Source: Pseudobutyrivibrio sp. ACV-2
GTDB taxonomy: Bacteria > Bacillota > Clostridia > Lachnospirales > Lachnospiraceae
Assembly: GCF_900107545.1 (NCBI RefSeq)
Contig: NZ_FNQZ01000023.1
Coordinates: forward strand, 1 to 33,466
Direction: 5' to 3'
Length of the DNA: 33,466 nt
Part shown: piece after piece, positions 22,884 to 31,236 of the stretch
How positions within the stretch are numbered: the first letter of the stretch is position 1
How the letters are laid out: the number at the start of each line of letters is the position of its first letter
Notes under the pieces: generated by a model
Told to the model about the DNA's origin: nothing
Seen by the model: only the letters and a program-made list of their open reading frames with translations
Databases searched by the model: none
Program-made: the position numbers and the translations under genes

Positions 22884-22917
22884 AAAGACAAGGAGCATAT
22901 CACTTCTCCCTGTCTTT
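22884..22917 (-). terminator. Terminator of the DUF4417 operon
   Basis: AAAGACAAGGAG (22884-22895) pairs with CTCCCTGTCTTT (22906-22917), one mismatch, and is followed on the minus strand by TTTTTT. It ends the operon and precedes the XRE promoter. Confidence 0.75.
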
Positions 22918-22931
22918 ACTTATATTTTTCA

Positions 22932-23177
22932 TTAATAAATCCAGATTTTATCTTCATCTAGTGATTCTATCATCTCAAGAACCGTAACTCCATCTCTCTC
23001 GACAGAAATCAGCTCCTCTGGAGTTTTTACATCTGATGTATATTGATAAAATTCACAAAATGATATGTAATCATCATCCCATGACGGACTATAAGTAATT
23101 GAATATTTTTTCCCTTTATATTCAAATTCTATCTCTCGTCCCTCTGATATATATTGAAACAATTGCGCTTTAGTCAT
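22932..23177 (-). CDS. 81-aa partner protein, possible immunity protein
   Basis: I know no named family. The protein starts MTKAQLFQYISEGREIEFEYKGKKYSI and ends VTVLEMIESLDEDKIWIY; it is acidic, soluble and has a beta-rich middle. I recall similar small proteins that recur in mobile regions and beside polymorphic-toxin genes, but no activity is established. Its ATG overlaps the stop of the toxin-like gene by 4 bases (ATGA), so the two are made in a fixed ratio. Small size, acidity and coupling fit an immunity protein or antitoxin. That is an inference from context only. Confidence 0.55.
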   Translation of the reverse strand: MTKAQLFQYISEGREIEFEYKGKKYSITYSPSWDDDYISFCEFYQYTSDVKTPEELISVERDGVTVLEMIESLDEDKIWIY

Positions 23178-23527
23178 TTGTTTATACCCTTATCCCTTCC
23201 ACGATGGAAACCTCCATCATTATCAAACCAAATATTATGTTCATGTGGCACCTTTGGATGCGTTTTGGGATTTCCATGATCCGAATAATCTATATCCAGA
23301 TATGCATTTCCATCCCCATCATAATATCTCTCCGAATCTAACTTTCCATCTTTGTAATTTTTTGAAACAGAATTCGGTTCTCCAGTAGTAGGCACAGAAT
23401 GTACATCTGCAGTAATATTTACTGAATCAACCCGGCCTACAGATTTAGAACCAGCCCCATTGTAATCTTCACCGTTAACAGCTTTGCCATTTCCACCGCC
23501 ACCATAATCACTGTTATACCCTTTCAT
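23174..23527 (-). CDS. Polymorphic-toxin-like small protein
   Basis: A 117-residue protein starting at 23527 after GGAGGG; a longer frame from 23575 lies inside DUF4417. The first half is glycine- and serine-rich and looks unstructured. The C-terminal 60 residues have the recurrent toxin-tail-like pattern YYDGDGNAYLDIDYSDHGNP, then HPKVPHEHNIWF and GGFHRGRD. I remember such DxDYTDHGN...HP.VPH.H ends from fused phage-head or polymorphic toxin proteins. The histidines (H in DHGN, PHEH, FHR) could be catalytic or metal-binding. It is unusual here as a free-standing protein. It overlaps genes on both sides, so the three form one operon. The activity is unknown. Confidence 0.55.
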   Translation of the reverse strand: MKGYNSDYGGGGNGKAVNGEDYNGAGSKSVGRVDSVNITADVHSVPTTGEPNSVSKNYKDGKLDSERYYDGDGNAYLDIDYSDHGNPKTHPKVPHEHNIWFDNDGGFHRGRDKGINK

Positions 23528-24227
23528 GATTCTTACCCTCCTGCTTATTTTTGCGTTCAGCCTTGTCTTTAGCATTTTGTTTCATGGTGTATGAATCATA
23601 CTGATAAATGGGTATCTCTTTACTGATGGCTGCCTGAAAAATATATTCAGATACAGGTCCATAAACTATTATACCTGATGGTCTTATCTCTTCAACTGCG
23701 ATCGATACTTGATTTTTAAAAATCTGTCTATTCTCGAGTTTTTTAGTAAATCCGTGTGTTCCTATCGCTATCAAAGTCCCCTTGGGATACGCAGATAATG
23801 AACCAATTGTTTCATTATTGCCTAATCTGACATTAGGTATGATTTTTAGTCCTTGTTTTCCATAATAATATGTAATTGCAAGATTGTTATAAATTTGGCT
23901 TTTTTGAACAACTAGTGGCATATTATCATATGGACTTGGATCAATTCCAACAATGCATTCATACACACGGAGCTTATCTGTGTATCCCTGTGGATTATTT
24001 AGTATTGGAATAAATCCTGAGTCATTGCAGTAAAATGACATGCCGGATTTTTCAGGCTCTGTCACATCATAACGTCTATCCCACTGAAACAATTCTTTAG
24101 GTGGTTTCTCGGCAACCATCCATTCTTCAATAATGGGATATCCATCTGGTCTTGTCCTTTTTGCATCTTTAGTCAGCTCTGCAAGAAAAACATCTCTAAT
24201 GAACGGTTTTTTGGGTTTTCTAATCAT
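23514..24227 (-). CDS. DUF4417 protein
   Basis: A 237-residue soluble protein. The ATG at 24227 is chosen, 5 bases after AGGTG, rather than the GTG at 24233. The C-terminal half fits DUF4417: YNNLAITYYYGKQGLKIIPN, VRLGNNETIG, AYPKGTLIAIGTHGFTK, an ENRQIFKNQV helix, and IRPSGIIVYGPV. The N-terminal part, with KRTRPDGYPIIEEW and a WDRRYDV region, carries extra family features. DUF4417 occurs in phages and integrative elements; no function is known. It is the first gene of a three-gene overlapping operon, behind two identical 28-bp repeats that resemble a site in the XRE promoter. Confidence 0.7.
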   Translation of the reverse strand: MIRKPKKPFIRDVFLAELTKDAKRTRPDGYPIIEEWMVAEKPPKELFQWDRRYDVTEPEKSGMSFYCNDSGFIPILNNPQGYTDKLRVYECIVGIDPSPYDNMPLVVQKSQIYNNLAITYYYGKQGLKIIPNVRLGNNETIGSLSAYPKGTLIAIGTHGFTKKLENRQIFKNQVSIAVEEIRPSGIIVYGPVSEYIFQAAISKEIPIYQYDSYTMKQNAKDKAERKNKQEGKNHERV

Positions 24228-24265
24228 GTACACCTACTTTCTGATAACTTAGTGCTATCTTATAG

Positions 24266-24372
24266 TATGTTAACTTGTTCGCTAATTTCTAACTCTAACC
24301 TAAAAAAATAGATATTATCTACTACTGCTCATTAACCTCTACAATATGTTAACTTGTTCGCTAATTTCTAAC
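24266..24372. promoter_or_regulatory. Two identical 28-bp operator-like repeats before the DUF4417 operon
   Basis: The same 28 bases, with core AACTTGTTCGCTAATTTC and GTTA/TAAC at the ends, occur at 24266-24293 and 24345-24372 in direct orientation. The start-to-start distance is 79 bp. On the minus strand TATAAG follows the proximal copy as a -10 box. A related site lies in the XRE promoter (22837-22862). The rest of 24234-24603 is AT-rich without a gene. Confidence 0.7.
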
Positions 24373-24603
24373 AAAATAGTATCCTCATTTTCTTTAATTG
24401 TCAACAATATTTTGAAATAAACTTTTGACACCTTATATGATTATATTATTTATTACAATGTAAAAATTTAGAGCCACCTGTAAAGGAAGCCCTAATTTAA
24501 AACGTGTATGCGATTTCTTAATACTGCGCACAGAAGCTATATTACTATTTTACATCCCCAGATTTAATGTTTTTTCTATGATTCTGGAGAAATAAAGCAC
24601 CTA

Positions 24604-26037
24604 TCACACAAATAAATCTTCCAACGTGATTATATTTGTAAAGATCCAGCTATACTCATTTCTCTTCACTCCAAATGTTGTAATCAATGTATTACGTATG
24701 GTTTGCTTTTTAGATATATGTTCCTTAACTAGAGAAACTCTTTCTCGTATCTGCATTTCATACTTTTTATCTACAACAAATTCGTCACTATAAAACTTTG
24801 CTTCACACAAATTAATGACATTATCGGCTCTTTCAATTATAAGGTCTATCTGTGCTCCTGCACTATCCTTTCCGCCAGTTTTAGTCCAAACCGTATTATT
24901 GGTTTCGATTCCACCAATAGATAATGCATTTTTTATTTGTTTTATATGATTGAAACATATATTTTCAAATGCAACTCCACACCAACTATTTACTGCACTT
25001 GAATTTAAATTGTTCTGCCAATAATAACTTCCGACACGATTTTTACCATTTAGAAAATGTAAATAAAAAATACAAAATGGATCTGTTAACCTATAACATT
25101 CTTCTCGCTTTCCGTCACCAAATGAAATATATTTAATTGCAAAATCACTGGCAACTATCGCTTCCAAATAATTTGTTAAATCACTTCCACTGGAAATACC
25201 AGTTCCTTCAGAAATCTCTTTTCTCGTATATCCACGATTTCTAGTAAAAAGAAATTCTACTATCTGTTTTATCTTTTCTGGATTTGAAAATACAGAAGTA
25301 AATAGTCTATCATACTCGCCTTCCAATAGCGGCTTATCAGAAAAGAACAATTCATCTATGTTTTGTGCTAAACTCAGGTCTTCACGAATGTAACCAAGAT
25401 AATATGGTATTCCACCGAAAACCATATAGCTTTGTGCTATGTTATAACGCGTCAAATCAACATGCTGTGACACAAAATAATCTTCACATTCCTTAAGCGT
25501 AAATGGAGATAATTTCATCGTGTAGGTTACTCGATTATATAAGCCACCATAATTATTCAGCAGCTTATCCTGAATCCAAGAACTAGCACTACCACAAACT
25601 ATAACCATTACGTTACTATGAGCCGAACACCAACCATTAAAAAATGCCTCAAAAGCAGTTACAAATCCAGATCTTTGTGTATCAAGCCATGGCAACTCAT
25701 CTATAAATACCACTTGTCTTCCACCGTCATCTTTCGATATAAGTAGCTTTTCAAGTAAGAAAAATGCCTCTAACCAATTCTTTGGTTTTTTCTCGCCTCT
25801 TAAACCATACATTTGTAATGAAAGAAAAAAATGGTCTAGTTGTGCCTTTAAAGCGCCGTTGTTCTTAATCTCAATTGGGGATAATCCTGTATGACGAAAA
25901 GTAATCCTGTCTTTAAAAGTTTCATTTACAAGATATGTCTTCCCCACACGACGTCTTCCATAAATAACAACAAGTTCTGAGTGATTTCTGTCATATAGTC
26001 TATTTAATTCTTTTACTTCTTTTGTTCTTCCAATCAT
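24604..26037 (-). CDS. MNS-clade ATPase with nuclease-like C-terminus (first copy)
   Basis: A 477-residue protein of the archaeal-type STAND/MNS ATPase family (ATPase_2 plus DUF234). Walker A is GRRRVGKT (residues 27-34) and Walker B is VVFIDELPWL (about 109-118). A CGS sensor follows at about 148. A winged helix lies near 260-300 (YTRKEISEGTG). The C-terminus carries a PD-(D/E)XK-like pattern, IDLIIERADNVINLCEAKFY, with D398, E412 and K414. Members are abundant in anaerobes and mobile DNA, and their role (defence, DNA handling or none known) is unresolved. The gene stands alone. A distant second copy is at 31666-33048. Confidence 0.8.
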   Translation of the reverse strand: MIGRTKEVKELNRLYDRNHSELVVIYGRRRVGKTYLVNETFKDRITFRHTGLSPIEIKNNGALKAQLDHFFLSLQMYGLRGEKKPKNWLEAFFLLEKLLISKDDGGRQVVFIDELPWLDTQRSGFVTAFEAFFNGWCSAHSNVMVIVCGSASSWIQDKLLNNYGGLYNRVTYTMKLSPFTLKECEDYFVSQHVDLTRYNIAQSYMVFGGIPYYLGYIREDLSLAQNIDELFFSDKPLLEGEYDRLFTSVFSNPEKIKQIVEFLFTRNRGYTRKEISEGTGISSGSDLTNYLEAIVASDFAIKYISFGDGKREECYRLTDPFCIFYLHFLNGKNRVGSYYWQNNLNSSAVNSWCGVAFENICFNHIKQIKNALSIGGIETNNTVWTKTGGKDSAGAQIDLIIERADNVINLCEAKFYSDEFVVDKKYEMQIRERVSLVKEHISKKQTIRNTLITTFGVKRNEYSWIFTNIITLEDLFV

Positions 26038-26177
26038 AATTTGATTATATATTTATTCCTCCACAATTGCAATATTTTAATCAATTCTGGGGTAATAAAA
26101 TGAGTTTATTATTAATTAACTCCCCGCGATAATATTGCATACATTAATATAAGACAGTGAAAATCTTGACACAAACA

Positions 26178-26208
26178 AAAATACCACCTGTAAAAAAGAT
26201 GGTATTTT
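26178..26208 (-). terminator. Terminator after the 23-codon ORF
   Basis: AAAATACCA (26178-26186) pairs with TGGTATTTT (26200-26208); on the minus strand T-rich sequence follows. It is placed just after the short ORF. Confidence 0.7.
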
Positions 26209-26221
26209 ACTTAATCAATAT

Positions 26222-26293
26222 CTACTTCATAAAAGCTCCAGCCAAATCTTTGTCTCCACCTAACTGCTTAACAATATCTTTTATATCTGCCAT
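26222..26293 (-). CDS. Candidate 23-residue small protein
   Basis: A complete short frame (ATG 26293, stop 26222). GAGGGGG lies upstream and a terminator follows the stop within 45 bases, so it has the parts of a real gene. The peptide starts MADIKDIVKQLGGDK and ends in DLAGAFMK. It is probably an amphipathic helix with no signal sequence. No family is recognised, and it could instead be the remnant of a longer gene. It is isolated in a 610-base gap between the ATPase and the cupin_5 operon. Confidence 0.4.
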   Translation of the reverse strand: MADIKDIVKQLGGDKDLAGAFMK

Positions 26294-26384
26294 TGAAAAA
26301 TCCCCCTCTCACTGACAACAATCTATAGTTTCTATGCATATTATAGTGATATATGCCTTATTTGTGCAATAATGAGTATTAAAG

Positions 26385-26412
26385 TTGCAAATGTCCTGTA
26401 TTTGCTTATAAT
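26385..26412 (+). promoter_or_regulatory. Promoter of the candidate small RNA
   Basis: TTGCAA (26385-26390), 16 bases and a perfect TATAAT (26407-26412), with a start near 26419. No coding frame follows before the terminator at 26445-26506. Confidence 0.5.
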
Positions 26413-26418
26413 AATTCA

Positions 26419-26506
26419 TAAATAACAACAATATCGTATATATTAAGCCTTCTTACAAAGGACCTTGGATGTGTGTGTCTTTCTCTCCCTTGTAATAAGG
26501 CTTTTT
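26419..26506 (+). ncRNA. Candidate small RNA with its own promoter and terminator
   Basis: A consensus promoter precedes a non-coding stretch. It ends in a long hairpin: AAGCCTT-C-TTACAA-A-GG (26445-26461) pairs with CC-C-TTGTAA-T-AAGGCTT (26487-26503), then five Ts. The 25-base loop is pyrimidine-rich. A transcript of about 88 nt is predicted. Alternatively the hairpin ends a gene that has been lost. Confidence 0.35.
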
Positions 26507-26519
26507 ATTTGCAAAAAAA

Positions 26520-26537
26520 GGCTGCCCGCCAGCAGCC
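26520..26537 (-). terminator. Terminator of the cupin_5 operon
   Basis: GGCTGC and GCAGCC pair around a 6-base loop; on the minus strand seven Ts follow. It lies 110 bases after the cupin_5 stop codon. Confidence 0.7.
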
Positions 26538-26558
26538 ATTTATAGGGAGAATGAATAT

Positions 26559-26597
26559 ATGAAAAAGTTTTCAATCGCTCTTGCGATGATTGTATAG
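26559..26597 (+). pseudogene. Signal-peptide start of a lost exported protein
   Basis: ATG at 26559 after GGGAG encodes MKKFSIALAMIV and then a stop (26595-26597). This is the typical beginning of a lipoprotein or binding-protein signal peptide, cut off after 12 codons. No continuation was found in the other frames. Confidence 0.35.
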
Positions 26598-26649
26598 TAC
26601 TCTCCCTGTATGTTCTTTCACAGTAATTTATGTGAAGTCTAACTGAATA

Positions 26650-27117
26650 TTAATAAGCCAAATACTCAATATCCCCCGCAATCTCTGGGAACTTCTCTCT
26701 TATCTCCGCCTTTTCAACTAATCTAAAGCCGTCATATGTAAAGTTTGGTGTTGTGGCGCAGGATACAAATGTGAAGCCATCTGCAGCAAGGTTCTCTGCA
26801 GCAAAGATAGCGCCCTTTGGAATAAGAACCATTGCTCGCTGGCCTTTCTCAAGATTGTTTCCTAATAGCAGTTCTTCTTTGCCAGTGTCTGTAAGCATTG
26901 TTACCTTCATTCCACAGCCCTCGTGGAAATACCAGATTTCATCACAGTCTATCTGGTGGAAATGAGAAAGCTCTCCCATATCTAACAAGAAGTAAATGCT
27001 ACCTGCAAGAGGTCTGCCTTCCTTTTCGAAAGGAGCTGTATATACTTCTACGAACCAGCCGCCTTCAGGATGTTTTTCAAGGTTATATTCTTTCTTTAGT
27101 ACATCTGCTCTATTCAA
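26650..27117 (-). CDS. Cupin_5 (DUF985) family protein
   Basis: A 155-residue single-domain cupin. The family signature is clear: YNLEKHPEGGWFVEVY, AGSIYFLLDMGELSHFHQIDCDEIWYFHEGC and LGNNLEKGQRAMVLIPKGAIFAA, then FVSCATTPNF and FRLVEK. The HFH and DEIW residues form the metal/substrate pocket. Cupin_5 proteins have no firmly assigned reaction. The start is a TTG at 27117 that overlaps the stop of the preceding gene (TTGA), with GAGGAGGAG just upstream; no better ATG exists. It is the last gene of a three-gene minus-strand operon. Confidence 0.82.
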   Translation of the reverse strand: MNRADVLKKEYNLEKHPEGGWFVEVYTAPFEKEGRPLAGSIYFLLDMGELSHFHQIDCDEIWYFHEGCGMKVTMLTDTGKEELLLGNNLEKGQRAMVLIPKGAIFAAENLAADGFTFVSCATTPNFTYDGFRLVEKAEIREKFPEIAGDIEYLAY

Positions 27118-27302
27118 ATTTGCTCCTCCTCAGGCCAAGTGTCGCCAATATTTAATCCATTGTTTGTAAGCCATTCATCTTCTACTGCTATGTAAGATTC
27201 ATTACCAGCTTCATCTATAAGTGTTAATGATACTGTAGGCTTTTTGTTATTACTTTCTTCGCAACCAAAGTCACCATCAAAAATATGCTTTATTATTTTC
27301 AT
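27114..27302 (-). CDS. Small uncharacterised acidic protein
   Basis: A 62-residue protein with a start MKIIKHIFDGDFGCEE and an acidic C-terminus (NIGDTWPEEEQI). No membrane segment, signal or known motif is visible. A weak AAGG lies 9 bases before the ATG. Its last bases overlap the TTG start of the cupin_5 gene, so translation is coupled, and the upstream hypothetical gene ends 15 bases away. It may be a companion of the cupin; the function is unknown. Confidence 0.55.
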   Translation of the reverse strand: MKIIKHIFDGDFGCEESNNKKPTVSLTLIDEAGNESYIAVEDEWLTNNGLNIGDTWPEEEQI

Positions 27303-27316
27303 GATAATACCTTACT

Positions 27317-27733
27317 CTATCGGTGTGGTTTTACCGGTCTAAATTCTGATAACTCTTCATCTGTAAGTTCAGGTGCGTCCTCCGTATATTGTATAGGTCT
27401 CCTGGAAGCTTCTTCTATCTCTGTCGCTTGCTCCTTAGTTGGTTGATCACTAGGATTCAAAGCTATCCAGTGAATATTTGATGGAAGCTTGCATTTTCTT
27501 AACTCTACTGTATTATCATCGAAGACTATGCAAGTAGCATAGACATCCCATTCATCTAAATTGCTTGAAAGTGTTAATGTACGCTCATTAGCATGTAGAT
27601 CGAAACCTAAAAAGCAATATAACCCCTCCGGAACCTCTTCAGTGCTGAAGCAAGATACATCTTTGTATTGTAAGCAAAAGTCTTTTCCAATCGTTTCAAT
27701 TAACTTATTAAAACCGACCTGTTCTCTACTCAT
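27317..27733 (-). CDS. Uncharacterised soluble protein, first gene of the cupin_5 operon
   Basis: I do not recognise this family. The start at 27733 (MSREQVGFNKL) or 27736 follows GGAAGG; the longer frame from 27760 has no ribosome binding site. The 138-residue product has a mixed alpha/beta core with SNLDEWDVYATCIVFDD and LPSNIHWIALNPS. It ends with a charged tail rich in E and P (EDAPELTDEELSEF). There is no signal peptide or membrane helix. It lies 15 bases before the 62-residue gene, which overlaps the cupin_5 gene, so all three are probably cotranscribed. Confidence 0.5.
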   Translation of the reverse strand: MSREQVGFNKLIETIGKDFCLQYKDVSCFSTEEVPEGLYCFLGFDLHANERTLTLSSNLDEWDVYATCIVFDDNTVELRKCKLPSNIHWIALNPSDQPTKEQATEIEEASRRPIQYTEDAPELTDEELSEFRPVKPHR

Positions 27734-27760
27734 CATACAACCTTCCATTATCCTCAACAT

Positions 27761-28227
27761 CTATAGTAACAACAATATTATAGCATTATATGGCTGATAT
27801 TACTGATTACATTTCTGGATAAATAGAATCTTTTATGATAAGCGCAACCTTAAATATGAGCATTTAGGTAGCAGTATGTCTATCTAATCATAATGATGTG
27901 TGCTTCGTATTTGGGTTTATGCTATATGAACACTTAATATCTTTTTATGGCCAATAATGCCCATAAATCCTAGATATCTCAACTAATCGTCTACTGTATA
28001 TAGATATAATAATATATTAGATTTACCTTACTTATACGACATAAGAAGGCTTATTCTCGACTTCAGACTGTCTATCCTCCTTATAAACCTTATAACCTAC
28101 AGTATCTTGACTCAATCTATTGAGTTAAACACACGAAAAATAGGCCTATGGGTTTAATCCAGAGACCAATATACAATATCCATTAAGACTTTATTAAATT
28201 ATATTGATGATTTCTTCTACGTATAAT
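27761..28227. other. Intergenic stretch without a gene
   Basis: AT-rich, with stops in every frame. The only structure seen is the inverted repeat ACTCAAT-CT-ATTGAGT (28110-28125), which may be a protein site. No promoter pair was convincing and no terminator for the helicase gene was evident. Confidence 0.5.
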
Positions 28228-31200
28228 CTAGATTAGGTTCAACCTGATAAGCTCTTCTTTAACCCCCTTGGTGTTAACAACAAGCTCATTACCATTTCTG
28301 AAGATTAAATCAGAACCTACTGGTACACGATGCTTAATCATATCCTTGTAGCTATAAATATCATCTTCGTACTTAAATAATTTATAGAAATCATCTAACA
28401 ATGTGATTTTGTTATGCGTCAAAACGCCATTAATATCTGATAACGCTGCAGCAACACATTTGTATACTGGCTTGCCGGTTAAATCGCGTAATTTAGCTAC
28501 ATACACCGTGTAGTACTCGCAAATATTTAGGAATTCTCCATTAGCTGTTAACTTCTCCAAATCATAGTATCTTTTGCCAGAAGGCTCCTCAATTATATAT
28601 TTATTAACGTTAATACGTTCCTCAAGCTCAATAGCATCAGCCTTAAGCTCCATTGGAATACTCTCATACCCCTGTTTCTTTTTGTAGTTAGCAGCATTGA
28701 AGAATGTAAGCATTATAGGATCTAGTGACTGAATGCTCTTTCTCTCACCATATATATAGATAGCTGTTGAATCCTTAGTATAGCTTTCACATTTACCATT
28801 ATTGCATTTGATTGTTACCTGAACCTGCTTTTCCTTATAAGTAAACATGTAACCATACAACTTCAAAATCATTCGTCTGATGTAATCATCAGACTTTTTA
28901 ATATCATAATGATGATAAATCTTCATCGCTTCCCTTAATTTAGGTACAGCAATAGAGCACTTATTATAATCAATAAGTACCTTCTTCCAATTATAGTTAC
29001 CATCTATATACTGAGCACCAAATAACTCGGCAAATTCTTTACTCTTTAGAATTGCTGCCATCTGGCAAATCCTATAAGAGCTATCTTCGCTACTGTCATT
29101 AAATACACGGATATAGTTTGTAAGCTCTGAAATCATTTCTCCCGTAAAGCTCTCACCAATGGAACATAAGCGCTTCCATGAAATCATACGTCCACTCTGC
29201 TTAAGAGTCGCTCCAAACATCATAATCCAGTTATTGAACAATCTACTCATAAATATAGCTTGGTAATATCTATAAGCAGCCTCTTCTTGTAATTGCTTTA
29301 AATCGTTATTCGAAACTGTATGGTCCTTTATATCTTCTCTTCCATACACAGCCTTGCTTATAGTTTTACGAATGTCGGCCCTTCCAAAACTGTTTTCATT
29401 AAGAACAACATAATCTCTAATAGCCATAGCTACAGTTTGATTAGTTTTGGCCATTCTAAAGAATAACTTCTCATAGAACTTTTCTAAGTCTTTTAAGTAT
29501 TTAGTTATAGTCTTATACTCCATATTCGCAAGTTCAAAGGCCATTCTGAGATTATCGATAAATATAGACATGTCAAAAGAACCTGTACTCATGTGATACA
29601 GGAGAAGTAACTTTGCTATTGGTTTTGCTATGGCTGCATCAACAGCTTTAATTTGCTCTCTAATATTATTCGTTCCATTAATGTCTACATTCCAAGCTAT
29701 AAATTTGTAGAATGTCTCTTTATTGTTAATGGCTGATGCTATCGTATTACATATTAGATTTATGTCATCTTCGGTATAGGTCCAGTTGCCTGAAGCATAT
29801 ATATCTGTACTATCTGCAACTACATTGGCTATTGTCGTTTCAACTCCTAGTTCCTGCGCAACTTTCTTCTCCAATAGATTCCAATTAGATAGCATGTACT
29901 GACAATATGCCTCATTTGCTCTTTTGGTCATGCTGTTGGACAAACTTACACCAGTATTTGCCTTTCTGTAGTTGTTTTCTGATCCAAAAATATAAGCCCT
30001 TAAGAAGTCCTCATAATTCTTGTACTCCACTTCCCTTTCGTCAACTAAGCTTTCTGGAAGAACAATCATGTTGCTATGGTGACTAAATCTAATACGTAAG
30101 AAGAACTGCTCAATATTATTCAAATTGAACTCTTCTTTCTTATTACAAACGTAGATACACTTAACCATGTTGTGATTACGATAATCAATAAGCGAATCTT
30201 CATCACGATAGACAAGCTCATCAATTGACGTACCATTGTTAAGAAGCGATGTTGTAAAAATAACCTGATAGCCTAATCCAATAGGCCCCAGATTAATCTT
30301 TCCTTCACTGATAATGTCGTTGTACGCACTATTAGAATAAATTTCATCCACCTTACTGTAATTAATATCATCCGAAGAAATAGCAGCTGCGCTTATACCC
30401 TGTTCTTCTAAGAACTTTACCGCTCTCAGATTGTATTCTTTGTCATTGTTATGTACCAAGAAATAGCCGCCTTCCTTCACTTCATCTGCAAGTCTTGCAA
30501 GCTCATAAGGTAAATGACGAACATTCTTATAAGGTACGATATTGCAATATTTATAATTTCTATATACTTCTGGCTTACCATTAATACCGACCTTCTCGCA
30601 AACAATATGAGCCTTGTATTCACTACAAAGCGGGTTATTATCAGGCGGAGTTAGAAGGATACTCATCGGCGTGCCTGTTAAATAAACAACTCGACCTCCA
30701 GCATTAGCCACCTTTCTACAAGCAAGCTTAACATCGTTAATGGCTTCTTTACGATAGTCAATAGCATCAACTAATAGATGTGCCTCGTCTATTACAAGAA
30801 ACACATCTTTAAGATCATTTTCCATTTCAATTTTCTTTATTTCAGTAAGAAGCTTGTCGTAGATTACGTTTGTCGCTACGTAATCCTCGACGTTTCTATT
30901 TATCACCGCATTTTTACCAGCTACAGCCTTGAACGCATACTTTTTAGAATTCTGGCTGACCTGAGAAACGTTTGGTGATGCCAAAATATTTATATGATTC
31001 TTTCTAGTCTTAAGGAAGATATCTTTAGCAAAAGCATATGTCTTACCAGCAGAGCAATCCGCAGTCATTAGATATTCTCCATTTTTAAAGGCAGGGTCTG
31101 GCTGTTCTCTGAATATAGATATATTCATGCACTCCTTAAGCATCCTATTTATATCCCTACTATTCTCAGCAATATACTGGCTATATTTAATTGTATAGAT

Positions 31201-31236
31201 ACATGTCTTTGTCACTTCTCTATAGTCTTTGTTCAT
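28228..31236 (-). CDS. Large SF2-helicase-like protein with unknown C-terminal region
   Basis: A 1002-residue protein. The first 400 residues carry superfamily 2 helicase motifs: Walker A ADCSAGKT (59-66), a motif Ia-like ILASPNVSQVSQ, DEAH box VIDEAH (148-153), motif III LTGTP (186-190), motif V VIFTTSLLNNGTSID, and a motif VI-like QFFLRIR. The arrangement recalls origin-binding or plasmid replication helicases rather than RNA DEAD-box enzymes. The remaining 600 residues show no domain I know; one CNNGKC pair is the only notable cysteine motif. Walker A is unusual in having Cys-Ser-Ala. It stands alone on the minus strand, facing a small plus-strand gene. It could be from an integrative element or secondary replicon. 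Confidence 0.6.
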   Translation of the reverse strand: MNKDYREVTKTCIYTIKYSQYIAENSRDINRMLKECMNISIFREQPDPAFKNGEYLMTADCSAGKTYAFAKDIFLKTRKNHINILASPNVSQVSQNSKKYAFKAVAGKNAVINRNVEDYVATNVIYDKLLTEIKKIEMENDLKDVFLVIDEAHLLVDAIDYRKEAINDVKLACRKVANAGGRVVYLTGTPMSILLTPPDNNPLCSEYKAHIVCEKVGINGKPEVYRNYKYCNIVPYKNVRHLPYELARLADEVKEGGYFLVHNNDKEYNLRAVKFLEEQGISAAAISSDDINYSKVDEIYSNSAYNDIISEGKINLGPIGLGYQVIFTTSLLNNGTSIDELVYRDEDSLIDYRNHNMVKCIYVCNKKEEFNLNNIEQFFLRIRFSHHSNMIVLPESLVDEREVEYKNYEDFLRAYIFGSENNYRKANTGVSLSNSMTKRANEAYCQYMLSNWNLLEKKVAQELGVETTIANVVADSTDIYASGNWTYTEDDINLICNTIASAINNKETFYKFIAWNVDINGTNNIREQIKAVDAAIAKPIAKLLLLYHMSTGSFDMSIFIDNLRMAFELANMEYKTITKYLKDLEKFYEKLFFRMAKTNQTVAMAIRDYVVLNENSFGRADIRKTISKAVYGREDIKDHTVSNNDLKQLQEEAAYRYYQAIFMSRLFNNWIMMFGATLKQSGRMISWKRLCSIGESFTGEMISELTNYIRVFNDSSEDSSYRICQMAAILKSKEFAELFGAQYIDGNYNWKKVLIDYNKCSIAVPKLREAMKIYHHYDIKKSDDYIRRMILKLYGYMFTYKEKQVQVTIKCNNGKCESYTKDSTAIYIYGERKSIQSLDPIMLTFFNAANYKKKQGYESIPMELKADAIELEERINVNKYIIEEPSGKRYYDLEKLTANGEFLNICEYYTVYVAKLRDLTGKPVYKCVAAALSDINGVLTHNKITLLDDFYKLFKYEDDIYSYKDMIKHRVPVGSDLIFRNGNELVVNTKGVKEELIRLNLI

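Noticed and set aside
26383-26393. Third copy of the hcp-type palindrome
   Set aside because: Only one arm and the spacer match (AGTTGCAAATG); the second arm is missing, so it was not called an operator.
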